From Streptomyces chattanoogensis (GTDB lineage: Bacteria > Actinomycetota > Actinomycetes > Streptomycetales > Streptomycetaceae), in NCBI RefSeq assembly GCF_001294335.1, contig NZ_LGKG01000013.1:186001-250000 (forward strand): 64,000 nt of DNA. The letters are read 5' to 3'. The notes below the pieces were generated by a model, which was not told where the DNA came from, searched no databases, and saw only the letters and a program-made list of their open reading frames with translations. This document shows, piece by piece, positions 8,493 through 17,664 of the stretch. The stretch's first letter is position 1. Every line of letters starts with the position of its first letter. The translations under genes and the position numbers were made by a program.

Positions 8493-9029
8493 CTACTGCG
8501 ACGGCCGCCCCGTCAGATGCGCGAACGCCTCCAGATTGCGGGTCGACTCCCCGCGCGACACCCGCCAGGCGTACTCCTTGCGGATGGCCGTCGCGAAGCC
8601 CATCTCCAGCAGGGTGTTGAAGCTGCCGTCGGCGTTCTCCAGGACCGTGCCGAGGATGCGGTCGAGTTCGTCCGGGGTGACGGCGGCGAGCGGCAGTTTG
8701 CCGACGAGGTAGATGTCGCCGAGCTTGTCGATCGCGTAACTGACGCCGTAGAGGCGGGTGTTGCGCTCCAGAAGCCAGCGGTGGACGGCCTCGTGGTTCT
8801 CGTCCGGGTGCCGGACGACGAAGGCGTTGATGGAGAGGGAGTGCCTGCCGACGATCAGCGAGCAGGTCGTGGAGAGCTTGCGGGTGCCGGGGAGTTTGAC
8901 GACGTAGTTGCCCTCGGAGGGCGACTCCCACTCCAGCTCGGCCTCCTTGAGGGTGCGCTCGATGACCTCGGCCGGGGTCACCGTCCCCTCGGCCCGTCCG
9001 CCGTCCCTGCCACTCGTCATCTCACCCAT
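8493..9029 (-). CDS. YbjN-domain protein, coupled to mshA
   Basis: Cytoplasmic protein with a YbjN/type III secretion chaperone-like fold, about 178 residues. Visible family features are the [15 protein letters not shown] strand pair, [26 protein letters not shown] and [17 protein letters not shown]. The chosen ATG at 9029 overlaps the mshA stop codon by 8 bp; an ATG at 9020 is an alternative. The stop of mshA lies between these two ATGs, so translation is probably coupled. Its role in mycothiol metabolism is not known; the link is positional only. Confidence 0.82.
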   Translation of the reverse strand: MGEMTSGRDGGRAEGTVTPAEVIERTLKEAELEWESPSEGNYVVKLPGTRKLSTTCSLIVGRHSLSINAFVVRHPDENHEAVHRWLLERNTRLYGVSYAIDKLGDIYLVGKLPLAAVTPDELDRILGTVLENADGSFNTLLEMGFATAIRKEYAWRVSRGESTRNLEAFAHLTGRPSQ

Positions 9030-10416
9030 GCAGGGATCGTAGGTGACGCCGCCGCTCCTGCATGGCGGCGGTATAGACATCGCCGGTCGCCGCGGCGGCG
9101 GTGTCCCAGCCGAAGGACTGGGCGTGCCGGGCGGCCTCGTGTCCCATACGGGCCGACAGCTCCGGGTCCGCCACGAAGCGGCGGAGCGCGCGGGCGTAGT
9201 CGGCCGGGTCGTGACCGGCGACGAGGAAGCCGCTGATGCCGTCGCGTACGGCCACCGGGAGGCCGCCGACCGCGGCCGCGACGACCGGTGTGCCGCACGC
9301 CTGGGCCTCTATCGCCACCAGCCCGAACGACTCGCTGTACGAGGGCATGACCAGCACCGATGCCGCGCGGTACCAGTCGGCGAGCCGCTCCTGGCCGACC
9401 GGCGGGCGGAACTGCACGAGGTCCGCGATACCGAGCCGGGCGGCCAGCTTCTGCAGCCCCTCCGGCTTGGTCAGGCCGCTGCCGCTGGGACCGCCGACCA
9501 CCGGCACGACCAGCCGGGAGCGCAGCGAGGGGTCCTCGTCCAGGAGGGCGGCGGTGGCGCGCAGCAGGATGTCGGGGGCCTTCAGCGGCTGTATGCGGCC
9601 GGCGAAGAGCGGGATGACCGCGTCCTGCGGGAGGCCGAGGCGGGCGCGGGCGGCGGCCCGGCTCGCGGCGACGCCCCCGTCGTCGGCGTCCGCACCGCCC
9701 GGCGCCAGCGGCCGGAAGCGCTCCAGATTGACGCCGGGGTGCACCACGGCGACCTTGCCGGGGTCGGCTTCGTAGTGCCGTACGAGCTCGTCGGACTCCT
9801 CGGCGGTGTTGGCTATCAGGCGGTCCGCGGCGCGCACGATCTGCGTCTCGCCGATGACGCGGGCGGCGGGCTCGGGGGTGTCGCCGACGGCGAGGGCGGC
9901 GTTCTTGACCTTGGCCATGGTGTGCATGGCGTGCACCAGAGGGACGCCCCAGCGCTCGGCGGCCAGCCAGCCGACATGGCCGGAGAGCCAGTAGTGGGAG
10001 TGCACCAGGTCGTAGTAGCCGGGGCGGTGGCCGGCCCAGGCCTGCATCACGCCGTGGGTGAAGGCGCAGAGCTGGGCGGGCAGCTCTTCCTTGGCCAGGC
10101 CTTCGTAGGGCCCGGCGTCCACATGCCGTACGAGCACGCCGGGCGCCAGCTCGACGGCGGGCGGAAGGGTGCCCGTCGTCGCGCGCGTGAAGATCTCCAC
10201 CTCGATGTTGAGGGCGGCGAGCTTCCTGGCCAGCTCGACGATGTAGACGTTCATGCCGCCGGCGTCGCCGGTGCCGGGCTGATGCAGCGGGGAGGTGTGC
10301 ACGCTGAGCATCGCCACGCGGCGGGGGCGCCGCGGCACGCCGGGCAGCCGCAGCCTCGACGGCCCCGGGAACTGGCCGTGGGGACGGCTGCGGAGCCGGG
10401 ACACGTATTGGCTCAC
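9022..10416 (-). CDS. mshA: D-inositol-3-phosphate glycosyltransferase (mycothiol step 1)
   Basis: GT4-family retaining glycosyltransferase, 464 residues. It joins GlcNAc from UDP-GlcNAc to inositol 3-phosphate, the first committed step of mycothiol synthesis. Visible features are the N-terminal loop [20 protein letters not shown], the [12 protein letters not shown] motif, [16 protein letters not shown], and the C-terminal nucleotide-sugar site [23 protein letters not shown]. The GTG start at 10416 is set by GGAGG at 10426-10430. The first ~35 residues are an Arg/Pro-rich extension. ybjN follows in overlap. mshD, the last step, lies at 31.8 kb. Confidence 0.95.
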   Translation of the reverse strand: MSQYVSRLRSRPHGQFPGPSRLRLPGVPRRPRRVAMLSVHTSPLHQPGTGDAGGMNVYIVELARKLAALNIEVEIFTRATTGTLPPAVELAPGVLVRHVDAGPYEGLAKEELPAQLCAFTHGVMQAWAGHRPGYYDLVHSHYWLSGHVGWLAAERWGVPLVHAMHTMAKVKNAALAVGDTPEPAARVIGETQIVRAADRLIANTAEESDELVRHYEADPGKVAVVHPGVNLERFRPLAPGGADADDGGVAASRAAARARLGLPQDAVIPLFAGRIQPLKAPDILLRATAALLDEDPSLRSRLVVPVVGGPSGSGLTKPEGLQKLAARLGIADLVQFRPPVGQERLADWYRAASVLVMPSYSESFGLVAIEAQACGTPVVAAAVGGLPVAVRDGISGFLVAGHDPADYARALRRFVADPELSARMGHEAARHAQSFGWDTAAAATGDVYTAAMQERRRHLRSLHG

Positions 10417-10571
10417 TGCGGGCTACCTCCTAGGCCGGGCCGTCTGCGCGCCTCCGAGCCCTCCAACAACGGACGCCGCCGATCCATTTCCGTCCGGCGT
10501 GCGCTCTTCCTCACTTTGCCAAAGCATGACCTTTGTCCGGGTGGCCGCCCCCGCCCCGTACTCTCGATGCC

Positions 10572-11405
10572 ATGGCCCGCCGCTCCCCCGTCCCGACCGC
10601 CTCGCCCCACCGCCCCGTCGGCACGGTCACCCGCGGCACCACCAACCCCAACCGCCTGCGCCGCATGGACCGCTGGATAGCCGCCGAACACGCCGCCGAG
10701 CTGCGCCGCACCGCCGATCCCGTCGCCGTCGACCTCGGCTACGGCGCCGCCCCGTGGACGGCGCTGGAGCTGCTCGGCAGGCTCCGTACGGTCCGCCCGG
10801 ACGCCCGGGTGGTCGGCATCGAGATCGAACCGGCGCGGGTGGCGGCGGCCCGGCCGTACGAGCGGCCGGGGCTGGACTTCGTCCACGGCGGCTTCGAGGT
10901 GCCGCTGCCGGGTGCGCCGGGGCGGGCGCCGGTGCTGATCCGGGCCGCGAATGTGCTGCGCCAGTACGACGAGGACGAGGTGGCCGCCGTGTGGCAGCGG
11001 CTGTGCGCGCGGCTGGCGCCCGGCGGGCTGCTGGTCGAGGGCACCTGCGACGAGATCGGGCGGCGGCATGTCTGGGTCGCGCTGGGGCCCGAGGGACCGC
11101 GGACGGTCACCTTCGCCACCCGGCTCGGCTCCCTCGATACCCCCTCCGACCTGGCAGAACGCCTCCCGAAGGCGCTCATCCACCGGAACGTCCCGGGCGA
11201 GCCGGTGCACGCCTTCCTCCGCGACTTCGACCGCGCCTGGGCGGCGGCGGCCCCGCTCAGCTCCCTGGGCGCCCGCCAGCGCTGGCTCGCCGCCGTACGG
11301 GCCCTGGCCGCGGACTGGCCGCTGACCGGCGACCCGCGGCGCCGCCGCCAGGGGGAGGTCACGGTGCGGTGGGAGGCGCTGGCGCCCAAGGGATCCGGTT
11401 CCTGA
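10572..11405 (+). CDS. Class I SAM-dependent methyltransferase-like protein
   Basis: 277 residues, divergent from mshA. A Rossmann-like motif I (VAVDLGYGAAPWTALELL, about residues 48-65) is followed by an acidic end of strand 2 (VVGIEIEPARV) and a motif IV region (IRAANVLRQYDEDEV). The C-terminal half contains VEGTCDEIGRRHVW. Substrate unknown. The N-terminus contains GTVTRGTTNPNRLRRMDRW, typical of a Streptomyces family that sits beside mshA. Start ATG at 10572. Confidence 0.75.
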   Translation: MARRSPVPTASPHRPVGTVTRGTTNPNRLRRMDRWIAAEHAAELRRTADPVAVDLGYGAAPWTALELLGRLRTVRPDARVVGIEIEPARVAAARPYERPGLDFVHGGFEVPLPGAPGRAPVLIRAANVLRQYDEDEVAAVWQRLCARLAPGGLLVEGTCDEIGRRHVWVALGPEGPRTVTFATRLGSLDTPSDLAERLPKALIHRNVPGEPVHAFLRDFDRAWAAAAPLSSLGARQRWLAAVRALAADWPLTGDPRRRRQGEVTVRWEALAPKGSGS

Positions 11406-11450
11406 GGATCGTGCCCGCAGAGTCTGCCCCCAGGGCACGGTCACCGGTCG

Positions 11451-12338
11451 CTAGGACATCAGCACCGGCCGCGCCTCCCGCGCCACCACGTCCGCCAGGT
11501 CCCGCAGCCGCCGCTCCGTCGCCGACCCCCGCGGCGCGCTGTACGTCACCAGCGCCTGGTCCGCGTCCGTACTCAGCCGGAAGCTCTCGAACGAGACCTC
11601 CAGCTCCCCCACCACCGGATGCAGGATCCGCTTCGTCCCGCGCAGGCACTCGCTGACCGCCTGGGCCTCCCACACCCGCCGGAAGTCCGTGCTGCGCCCG
11701 AGGAGTTCGGTGACCACCTCGCAGACCCGGGGATCGTCGGGATTGCGGCCGCTCTCGGCCCGCAGATTGCCCACGACCTCATCGGCGATCAGCTGCCACT
11801 CCGGGTGCAGCTCGCGCGCCACGGGGTCGAGAAAGACCAGCAGCGCCGAATTGCACCGGCTCGGCTCCAGGCCCTCGAGGTCGAAGGCGACCCGGCCGCC
11901 GAGCGCGTTCCAGGCGAGGATGTCCATGCCCCGCCCGACGATCATGGCCGGCACGGTGTCCGCCATCGCGTCCAGCAGCTGCCGGATCTCGGGCCGTACG
12001 GTCTGACCGGGCACCGCCCCCGGCAGGGACGCGTCGCCGCCCGCGCCGCCCCGCCTGCGCGGTGCGGCCACGTTCCGCAGATAGGCGATCTCGCCGCCCG
12101 TCAGCCGCAGCGCCCGCGCGATCCCCTCCAGCACGGGGTCGGAGATCGCGTGCGCCCGCCCCTGCTCGATGCGGGTGTAGTAGTCGACGCTGATGCCGGC
12201 GAGCTGCGCGACCTCCTCGCGCCGCAGCCCCCGCACCCGGCGGCGGTTGAGCCCGTCGGGCAGGCCGAGGTCCGCCGGGTCCAGCGCCGCCCGGCGCGCC
12301 TTGAGGAACGAGCCGATCTCGATTTCCGCGTGCAGCAT
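11451..12338 (-). CDS. XRE-family regulator with MmyB-like ligand domain
   Basis: 295-residue DNA-binding protein. The N-terminal HTH (RRVRGLRREEVAQLAGISVDYY, about residues 33-54) is followed by TRIEQGRAHAISDPVLEGIARAL. The C-terminal MLTR-type domain includes MIVGRGMDILAWNALG and a conserved FRRVWEAQAV region. The family pairs with divergent oxidoreductase genes, and here the partner is the aldo-keto reductase at 12483. Start ATG at 12338; the intergenic gap of 144 bp should hold both promoters. Confidence 0.88.
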   Translation of the reverse strand: MLHAEIEIGSFLKARRAALDPADLGLPDGLNRRRVRGLRREEVAQLAGISVDYYTRIEQGRAHAISDPVLEGIARALRLTGGEIAYLRNVAAPRRRGGAGGDASLPGAVPGQTVRPEIRQLLDAMADTVPAMIVGRGMDILAWNALGGRVAFDLEGLEPSRCNSALLVFLDPVARELHPEWQLIADEVVGNLRAESGRNPDDPRVCEVVTELLGRSTDFRRVWEAQAVSECLRGTKRILHPVVGELEVSFESFRLSTDADQALVTYSAPRGSATERRLRDLADVVAREARPVLMS

Positions 12339-12482
12339 CCGTCCAGTATGCGACGGGCGCCCGCTTGGGTGGTTCCGCCGGACCCAGGCTGTGACGGGCC
12401 TGGTGCCCTCCGTACGGGCGGCGCAAGGTGGTCCGGGCAAGGGTCCCGGCACGGGACCGACCGACATCCCACGGAGGGGCTC

Positions 12483-13490
12483 ATGAAGCGCAGGATCCTC
12501 GGCGGCACCGGCATCTCGGTCAGCGAGTACGCGCTCGGCACGATGATGCTCGGCGCCTGGGGCAACACCGACCACGACGACTGCGTGCGGATCGTGCACC
12601 ATGCGCTGGACGCCGGCATCAACTTCATCGACACCGCGGACGTGTACGCCGCCGGTGAGTCCGAGGAGATCGTCGGCAAGGCGCTCAAGGGGCGGCGCGA
12701 CGATGTCGTCCTGGCGACCAAATTCTTCAACCCCATGGGACCGGACGCCAACCACGGCGGAAACTCCCGGCGTTGGATCATCCGGGCCGTGGAGGACAGC
12801 CTGCGCCGGCTCGGCACCGACCACATCGACCTCTACCAGGTGCACCGCCCCGACCCCACCACCGACATCGACGAGACGCTCGGCGCGCTCTCCGATCTCG
12901 TCCGCTCCGGCAAGGTACGGGCCGTCGGCACCTCCACCTTCCCCGCCGAGCAGATCGTCGAGGCCCATTGGACGGCGGAGCGCCGCGGCCATGTCCGTTT
13001 CCGCAGTGAGCAGCCGCCCTACTCGATCCTGGCGCGCAGCGTGGAGAACGCGGTGCTGCCGACCGCGCAGCGCTACGGCATGGGCGTACTGACCTGGGGT
13101 CCGCTCAGCGCGGGCTGGCTCTCCGGCCGGGACCTCTCGGCCAGCTCCCGGTCCGGCCTCGAAACCCAGAAGTTCGACCTGTCCGTCCCCGAGAACGCCC
13201 GCAAGGCCGAGGCCGTCGGCGCCCTGTCGAAGCTCGCCGCCGAGGCCGGCCTGCCGCTGCCCCACCTGGCGACCGCCTTCGTCCGGGCGCACCCCGCGGT
13301 CACCTCCGTCATCATCGGCCCCCGCACCCTCGACCAGCTCACCAGCCTGCTGGACGGCGCAGAGGTCACGCTGAGCGCCGACGTACTCGACCGGATCGAT
13401 GCGATCGTCCCGCCGGGTACGGACCTCAACCGGGCCGACAGCTACTACGTACCGCCGGCGGTGGCGGACGCATCGCTGCGGCGGCGCTGA
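12483..13490 (+). CDS. Aldo/keto reductase
   Basis: 335-residue NADPH-dependent oxidoreductase with a TIM-barrel AKR fold. The catalytic tetrad is visible: D and Y in FIDTADVYAAGESEE, K in VVLATKFFNPMG and H in LYQVHRPDP. The C-terminal nucleotide site reads SVIIGPRTLDQL. GGAGGGGCTC precedes the ATG at 12483. Divergent from an XRE/MmyB-like regulator that probably represses or senses its substrate. The substrate cannot be inferred. Confidence 0.92.
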   Translation: MKRRILGGTGISVSEYALGTMMLGAWGNTDHDDCVRIVHHALDAGINFIDTADVYAAGESEEIVGKALKGRRDDVVLATKFFNPMGPDANHGGNSRRWIIRAVEDSLRRLGTDHIDLYQVHRPDPTTDIDETLGALSDLVRSGKVRAVGTSTFPAEQIVEAHWTAERRGHVRFRSEQPPYSILARSVENAVLPTAQRYGMGVLTWGPLSAGWLSGRDLSASSRSGLETQKFDLSVPENARKAEAVGALSKLAAEAGLPLPHLATAFVRAHPAVTSVIIGPRTLDQLTSLLDGAEVTLSADVLDRIDAIVPPGTDLNRADSYYVPPAVADASLRRR

Positions 13491-13496
13491 GCGCCG

Positions 13497-13536
13497 GGCC
13501 GCCGGGCCGCCGGCCGGTCATCCGGCGGCCGGCGCC
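13497..13536. terminator. Bidirectional GC-rich hairpin between AKR and LysR genes
   Basis: GCCGGGCCGCCGG pairs with the CCGGCGGCCGGC arm with one bulge. The LysR stop codon (13518-13520) lies near the loop. It separates two convergent genes. Confidence 0.55.
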
Positions 13537-14522
13537 CCGGCATTCTCGGGATCAGGCGGGGCGGGGGCGTAGCCGCGGGTGGCGACGAGCTCCCGGGTGA
13601 GGCGGGTGAACGCGCGGGCCGCGGCGCTCTGGTAGGCGCTCTCGCGCCGGAGCAGGGTGACGACGCGGTGGGGCAGGGCGGGCCGGAGGGGGACCGGGAC
13701 CAGGTGGGGGTGCTCGTCGGTGATGGCGTCGGGCAGGACGGTGACCAGCGGGGTGCGCCGGACGATTTCGGTCAGGGCCTGGACGGAGTTGGCCTCCACG
13801 GCGATACGCGGCTGCACCTTGTGGGCGCCGAAGTAGGCGTCGACATGACCGCGGGTGGCGAAGTCGCCGCTGAGCAGGGCGAGTTGATGTGCCGCCAGGT
13901 CGCGTACGGACAAAGGCTGCCCGTTGGCCGAGCCGGACCGCCGGGCGTCCGATCGGTGATCGCCTGATCGGTGGGCGCCCGTCCGCTGGGCGCCTGCGAC
14001 GAGCCCGAGGGCCTCGGTGAACAGGGCCGTTGCGGCGATGCCGGGCAGGTGGGGGCCGTGGAAGGCGATGCCGAGGTCGAGTTCATCGGCGAGCAGGCCG
14101 GATTCGATGCGGTCCTGCGCCATCTCCCGGACCTCCAGCGTGATGCCGGGGTGGCGGCTGTGGAGTTCGGCGACGAGGGGGCCGATGAGATACGCGGTGA
14201 AGGTGGGGGTGAGCGCCAGCCGCAGATGGCCGCGGGAGAGGTCGGCCACGTCCAGGACGGCGCGTTCGGCCGCCGCCAGGTCCCTCAGGGCGCGGCGGGC
14301 GTAGTGCACATAGGTCTGGCCGGCGTCGGTGAGGCGTACGGTGCGGCCGGTCCGGTCCAGCAGCTGGGCGCCCACGGTGCGTTCGAGCTGCTTGACCTGC
14401 TGGGACAGGGTGGGCTGGGAGATGCGCAGCTCTTCGGCGGCGCGGGTGAAGCTGCCGTGCTCGGCGACGGCGAGCAGATAGCGCAGATGACGCAGTTCCG
14501 GAGCGGCCACGCCCACCACCAT
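13518..14522 (-). CDS. LysR-family regulator of the cyanate operon (CynR-like)
   Basis: 334-residue LysR-type regulator. N-terminal winged HTH: ELRHLRYLLAVAEHGSFTRAAEELRISQPTLSQQVKQLE, with a typical substrate-binding C-domain. A Ser/Arg/Gly-rich insertion with HRSGDHRSDARRSG repeats sits at about residues 193-208. The ATG at 14522 is preferred over 14546 because it gives the standard family N-terminus and leaves the direct repeats at 14533-14555 outside the gene. Divergent from cynT-cynS, so a CynR role (cyanate-responsive activator) is likely. Confidence 0.82.
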   Translation of the reverse strand: MVVGVAAPELRHLRYLLAVAEHGSFTRAAEELRISQPTLSQQVKQLERTVGAQLLDRTGRTVRLTDAGQTYVHYARRALRDLAAAERAVLDVADLSRGHLRLALTPTFTAYLIGPLVAELHSRHPGITLEVREMAQDRIESGLLADELDLGIAFHGPHLPGIAATALFTEALGLVAGAQRTGAHRSGDHRSDARRSGSANGQPLSVRDLAAHQLALLSGDFATRGHVDAYFGAHKVQPRIAVEANSVQALTEIVRRTPLVTVLPDAITDEHPHLVPVPLRPALPHRVVTLLRRESAYQSAAARAFTRLTRELVATRGYAPAPPDPENAGAPAAG

Positions 14523-14532
14523 ACCCACACCT

Positions 14533-14555
14533 ATAGATGTCACCAATAGAAGTCA
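14533..14555. promoter_or_regulatory. Direct repeat in LysR/cynT gap
   Basis: ATAGATGTCA (14533-14542) and ATAGAAGTCA (14546-14555) form a near-identical direct repeat with 13-bp spacing between the LysR gene and cynT. A CTATAG hexamer flanks each side (14531-14536 and 14575-14580). Candidate CynR-type binding region. Confidence 0.5.
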
Positions 14556-14659
14556 TGCCTACTACGTCTTGGACTCTATAGCTGCAGGTCGTGCATGGTG
14601 AATTCCGTCAGCCCCAGAGGCCGACAACACGATCCACACGATCGAAGGGAGTACGTGCC

Positions 14660-15313
14660 ATGCAGACCATGCGGAGCATGCAGGCCATGGGCCGCCACCC
14701 CGCCGAGGGAATCGACCGCCTGGCCGAGGGGATAGACCGCTTCCGGCGAGAGGTCTTCCCCGCCAAGGCCGGGCTCTTCGCCCGCCTGGCCACCACCCAC
14801 CGGCCCCGCACGCTGTTCATCGGCTGCTCCGACGCCCGCGTCGTCCCGGAGCTGGTCACCCAGCAGGACCCCGGCGAGCTGTTCGTCATCCGCACCGCCG
14901 GCAACCTGGTCCCCGCCCACGCCCCCGGCCCCGACGGGGTCGCGGCCGGCATCGAGTACGCGGTCGCCGTCCTGGGCGTCACCGACATCGTCGTCTGCGG
15001 GCACTCCGCCTGTGGCGCCATGACCGCCCTGGCCGAGGGCCACGACCTGACCGGCACGCCGGCCCTCGCCGCATGGCTGCGCCACGCCGACGCCTCCCGG
15101 GCCCGTGCCACGACCACCGAGGGCGAGGAAGGGATCTCCGCCCTGGTCCGCGAGAACGTCGCCGCACAGCTGGCGAACCTGGCCACCCACCCCTCGGTGG
15201 CCCGCGCCCTGGCCGAGGGCACCGTCCGCCTGCACGGCTGGGTCTTCGACATCCCCACCGGCGCCGTCGCCGCACTCGACACCGCCGACCGTCAGGGCTG
15301 CTCGGCCGCCTGA
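14660..15313 (+). CDS. cynT: Beta-class carbonic anhydrase (CynT)
   Basis: 217-residue zinc enzyme interconverting CO2 and bicarbonate. Zinc ligands and the Asp-Arg dyad are visible: CSDAR (C56, D58, R60) and HSAC (H115, C118). In cyanate operons it supplies bicarbonate, the co-substrate of cyanase, and prevents CO2 loss. ATG at 14660 after GAAGGGAG; the Met-rich N-terminus offers later starts (for example residue 10). cynS follows after 87 bp, and a CynR-like gene is divergent. Confidence 0.93.
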   Translation: MQTMRSMQAMGRHPAEGIDRLAEGIDRFRREVFPAKAGLFARLATTHRPRTLFIGCSDARVVPELVTQQDPGELFVIRTAGNLVPAHAPGPDGVAAGIEYAVAVLGVTDIVVCGHSACGAMTALAEGHDLTGTPALAAWLRHADASRARATTTEGEEGISALVRENVAAQLANLATHPSVARALAEGTVRLHGWVFDIPTGAVAALDTADRQGCSAA

Positions 15314-15400
15314 CCCCCTGACGGCCTGCCCCCTGTTCTCTCCCCCCGGAAGCCCCTCCCCCAAGACAGCCCTTCACCCACCCCGAAAGGACCCCCTCCC

Positions 15401-15871
15401 ATGGCACACGCCCAGTTCGACCCCACCGCCCGGCAGACCCTGGCGGCCCTCGCCGTCGAGGCCAAGACCCGCAAGGACCTGTCCTGGCAGCAGATCGCCG
15501 ACGTCACCGGCCTGTCGGTCGCCTTCGTCACCGCCGCCGTCCTCGGCCAGCACGCCCTTCCCGAGGCCGCGGCCAAGGCCGTCGCCGAACTGCTGGGCCT
15601 GGACGACGACGCGGCGATGCTGCTGGGGACCATCCCGACCCGCGGCTCGATCCCGCGCGGCATCCCCACCGACCCGACCATCTACCGCTTCCATGAAATG
15701 CTCCAGGTCTACGGCACCACGCTGAAGGCCCTGGTCCACGAGCAGTTCGGCGACGGCATCATCAGCGCAATCAACTTCAAGCTGGACGTGAAGAAGGTCG
15801 CCGACCCCGAGGGCGGCGAGCGCGCCGTCATCACCCTCGACGGCAAGTACCTCCCCACCAAGCCGTTCTGA
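15401..15871 (+). CDS. cynS: Cyanate hydratase (cyanase)
   Basis: 156-residue decameric enzyme that converts cyanate plus bicarbonate to ammonia and CO2. The catalytic residues fall at the exact E. coli numbering: R96, E99 (TIYRFHEM) and S122 ([12 protein letters not shown]). The C-terminus YLPTKPF is the family ending. The N-terminal half is the helix-turn-helix-like domain. Second gene of the cynT-cynS operon; AAAGGA lies upstream of the ATG. Detoxifies cyanate and yields assimilable nitrogen. Confidence 0.97.
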   Translation: MAHAQFDPTARQTLAALAVEAKTRKDLSWQQIADVTGLSVAFVTAAVLGQHALPEAAAKAVAELLGLDDDAAMLLGTIPTRGSIPRGIPTDPTIYRFHEMLQVYGTTLKALVHEQFGDGIISAINFKLDVKKVADPEGGERAVITLDGKYLPTKPF

Positions 15872-15881
15872 TCACCACCCC

Positions 15882-15918
15882 GGGGCGGGCCGCGACCACG
15901 CCGTCACCGGCCCGCCCC
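15882..15918. terminator. Bidirectional terminator after cynS
   Basis: Perfect 10-bp stem GGGGCGGGCC (15882-15891) with GGCCCGCCCC (15909-15918) and a 17-nt loop, between convergent cynS and the exonuclease gene. Confidence 0.75.
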
Positions 15919-15923
15919 GCCGG

Positions 15924-16478
15924 TCACCGGCCCCGGCTCTCCACCACGGCCTCGAACACCCGCGCCAGCTCCCGCGCGTCCTCCCCCGCATGATGCGTAT
16001 GCGGCACCCCGGTGAGCTTCAACGCCTGCTTGATGTCCCCCTTGCGGCTCGCCACCCACTCGCGGCCGGTCAGCCCCATCCAGTAACTCCGGAGATCGAC
16101 CCCGGACCCGGTGACACCGAACGGGCTCCTGCCGAGAAACCGCATGAAGTACCAGTGCACAAACATCCCGTCCCACACCGCGGGTGCCGCAAGAAACACC
16201 GGCCGGCCGATCGCGCGCAGCCCGTTGACCCAGCGTGCAGCCGCCGCCATCGCCTCCTCCGGCGCCGGCGCCTCGCGCACCAGACGGTCACGGTCCAGCC
16301 CGGAGACGGCAAGCGCCTGCGGCACGAAGTCCTCGGAAATCGGCCGGAGTTCGGTGTAGAAGGACAGGTCGGGGCGGTCCACGACGGCCATCCCCAGCGC
16401 AATCATGCTGTACGGGCCGGGTATCGGGCCGTCCGCTTCGACATCGACGGCGATATAGAGCTCGGGAAGCTTCGGCAT
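15924..16478 (-). CDS. DnaQ/DEDD-type 3'-5' exonuclease domain protein
   Basis: 184-residue stand-alone exonuclease-fold protein. The Exo I motif is DVEADG near the N-terminus, Exo II is PAVWDGMFVHWYF, and the C-terminal HHAGEDARELARVF supplies the final acidic residue with a preceding His. It probably hydrolyses short nucleic acid substrates. No polymerase subunit is nearby. Start ATG at 16478. Confidence 0.78.
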   Translation of the reverse strand: MPKLPELYIAVDVEADGPIPGPYSMIALGMAVVDRPDLSFYTELRPISEDFVPQALAVSGLDRDRLVREAPAPEEAMAAAARWVNGLRAIGRPVFLAAPAVWDGMFVHWYFMRFLGRSPFGVTGSGVDLRSYWMGLTGREWVASRKGDIKQALKLTGVPHTHHAGEDARELARVFEAVVESRGR

Positions 16479-16544
16479 GGCGGCACTGTAGGGAGGCGGT
16501 GGGTGCGCCGGCGAAGGAATTACGGCCGGCGCCGCCGGGCCGCC

Positions 16545-16943
16545 CTAGTCCCGCCCCCGAAGCGCACTCTCCTCCGCGTCCGCCAGCCAGAAGAACAGTG
16601 GCGACAGCACCAGTTCGACGGCTGTCAGCACCACCTGGAACCAGTGCGGCCACCCCTGCACGGCGAGCGACAGCAGCCGCCCCAGGGCCCCCAGCAGGAA
16701 CACCCCGGTCAGCCAGCGCACCGCCGTCGCAGGGACCGGTGACTGGCGGGCCGCCCAGAGCCAGCCGAGGCCGTAGCCGGCGAAGATCGCGCCGAAGAAC
16801 CGTCCGAGGCTGTCGACCGTCGGGCCGGCCGAGGCCGCGCCCGGGATCGAGGCATTGCCCAGCAGTACGTGGAAGAGCCCGATCGCCACGCAGGCGTATC
16901 CCATCGCCCGCGCAAGCCCCCGGAGCACCTTGACCCTCACCAT
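16545..16943 (-). CDS. DUF4345-type membrane protein
   Basis: 132 residues with four hydrophobic helices. The family pattern IPGAASAGPTVDSLGRFFGAIFAGYGLGWLWAAR is visible in the middle, and LADAEESA at the end. Function unknown. Divergent from a TetR regulator over a region with two operator-like palindromes, so probably that repressor's target. ATG at 16943; the upstream in-frame MHQRGGRN extension overlaps the putative promoter. Confidence 0.75.
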   Translation of the reverse strand: MVRVKVLRGLARAMGYACVAIGLFHVLLGNASIPGAASAGPTVDSLGRFFGAIFAGYGLGWLWAARQSPVPATAVRWLTGVFLLGALGRLLSLAVQGWPHWFQVVLTAVELVLSPLFFWLADAEESALRGRD

Positions 16944-16970
16944 GTTCCGGCCTCCCCTTTGGTGCACCTC

Positions 16971-17032
16971 TTAGTAGACGCATGTCTACTAACCTGCGGG
17001 CACAGACTACGGGCAACTAATAGACACGTGTC
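16971..17032. promoter_or_regulatory. TetR operator palindromes between DUF4345 and TetR genes
   Basis: TTAGTAGAC-GCAT-GTCTACTAA (16971-16992) is a perfect inverted repeat with 9-bp arms. GACACGTGTC (17023-17032), inside AATAGACACGTGTCAAG, is a second, partly matching palindrome 46 bp on (centre to centre). Both share a TAGAC..GTCT core. Candidate operators for the TetR protein starting at 17048. Confidence 0.8.
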
Positions 17033-17047
17033 AAGTACGATGCACCC

Positions 17048-17656
17048 GTGCCTCCGCGTCAGCGACTCAGCCCCTCCGAACGCCGCGCCCAGCTCCTGGC
17101 CGTCGCCGCGCAGCTCTTCGCCGCGCACCCGTACGACGAGGTGCTGATGGAGGACGTCGCCGAGCGCGCCGGAGTCTCGCGCGCGCTGCTCTACCGGCAC
17201 TTCCCGGGCAAGCGCGACCTCTTCGCCGCCCTCTACCGGCAGGTGGCCGAGCAGCTGCTCGCCAGGACCCGGTTCGACCCCGCCGACTCCCTGGTCGAAC
17301 AGCTCACCGAGGGCTTGGACGCCCATATCGCGTACTTCGCGGAGAACCGCAACACCGTCCTGGCGGCGAACCGCGTACTGGCCGGCGACCGGCTGGTCCA
17401 GACGATCATCACCGACGAACTCGACGCCCTGCGCGGGCGGCTGCTCGGCGTCCTCCCGCTCGCCGACGACGACACCCGGGAGGCCGTGTCGGGCGTCCTG
17501 AAGAGCTGGCTGGTGTTCGTCCAGGTGCTGTGCGTGGACTGGCTCACGGAGGAGACCTGCACCCGTGCCGAACTGCGCGATGTGTGCATCGGCGCCGCAC
17601 TGGGCGCCATCCGGCCTCTCCTCGACGAGGACCCCGCCCCGGAGTGGCCCAACTGA
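17048..17656 (+). CDS. TetR family transcriptional regulator
   Basis: 202-residue regulator with N-terminal HTH (EDVAERAGVSRALLYRHFPGKRDLF, about residues 37-61) and a helical C-terminal ligand domain with a tryptophan- and cysteine-containing helix (FVQVLCVDWLTEE). GTG start at 17048 immediately after the operator region. Probably autoregulated and controlling the divergent DUF4345 gene. Ligand unknown. Confidence 0.88.
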   Translation: MPPRQRLSPSERRAQLLAVAAQLFAAHPYDEVLMEDVAERAGVSRALLYRHFPGKRDLFAALYRQVAEQLLARTRFDPADSLVEQLTEGLDAHIAYFAENRNTVLAANRVLAGDRLVQTIITDELDALRGRLLGVLPLADDDTREAVSGVLKSWLVFVQVLCVDWLTEETCTRAELRDVCIGAALGAIRPLLDEDPAPEWPN

Positions 17657-17664
17657 CCTCACCC

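Noticed and set aside
9043..10680. 545-codon plus-strand frame opposite mshA
   Set aside because: Antisense shadow of a clear GC-rich gene; low-complexity Gly/Arg/Val composition with no family pattern.
11619..12482. Long N-terminal extension of the aldo/keto reductase
   Set aside because: The extension overlaps the XRE gene entirely; the ATG at 12483 with a ribosome site gives a normal AKR start.
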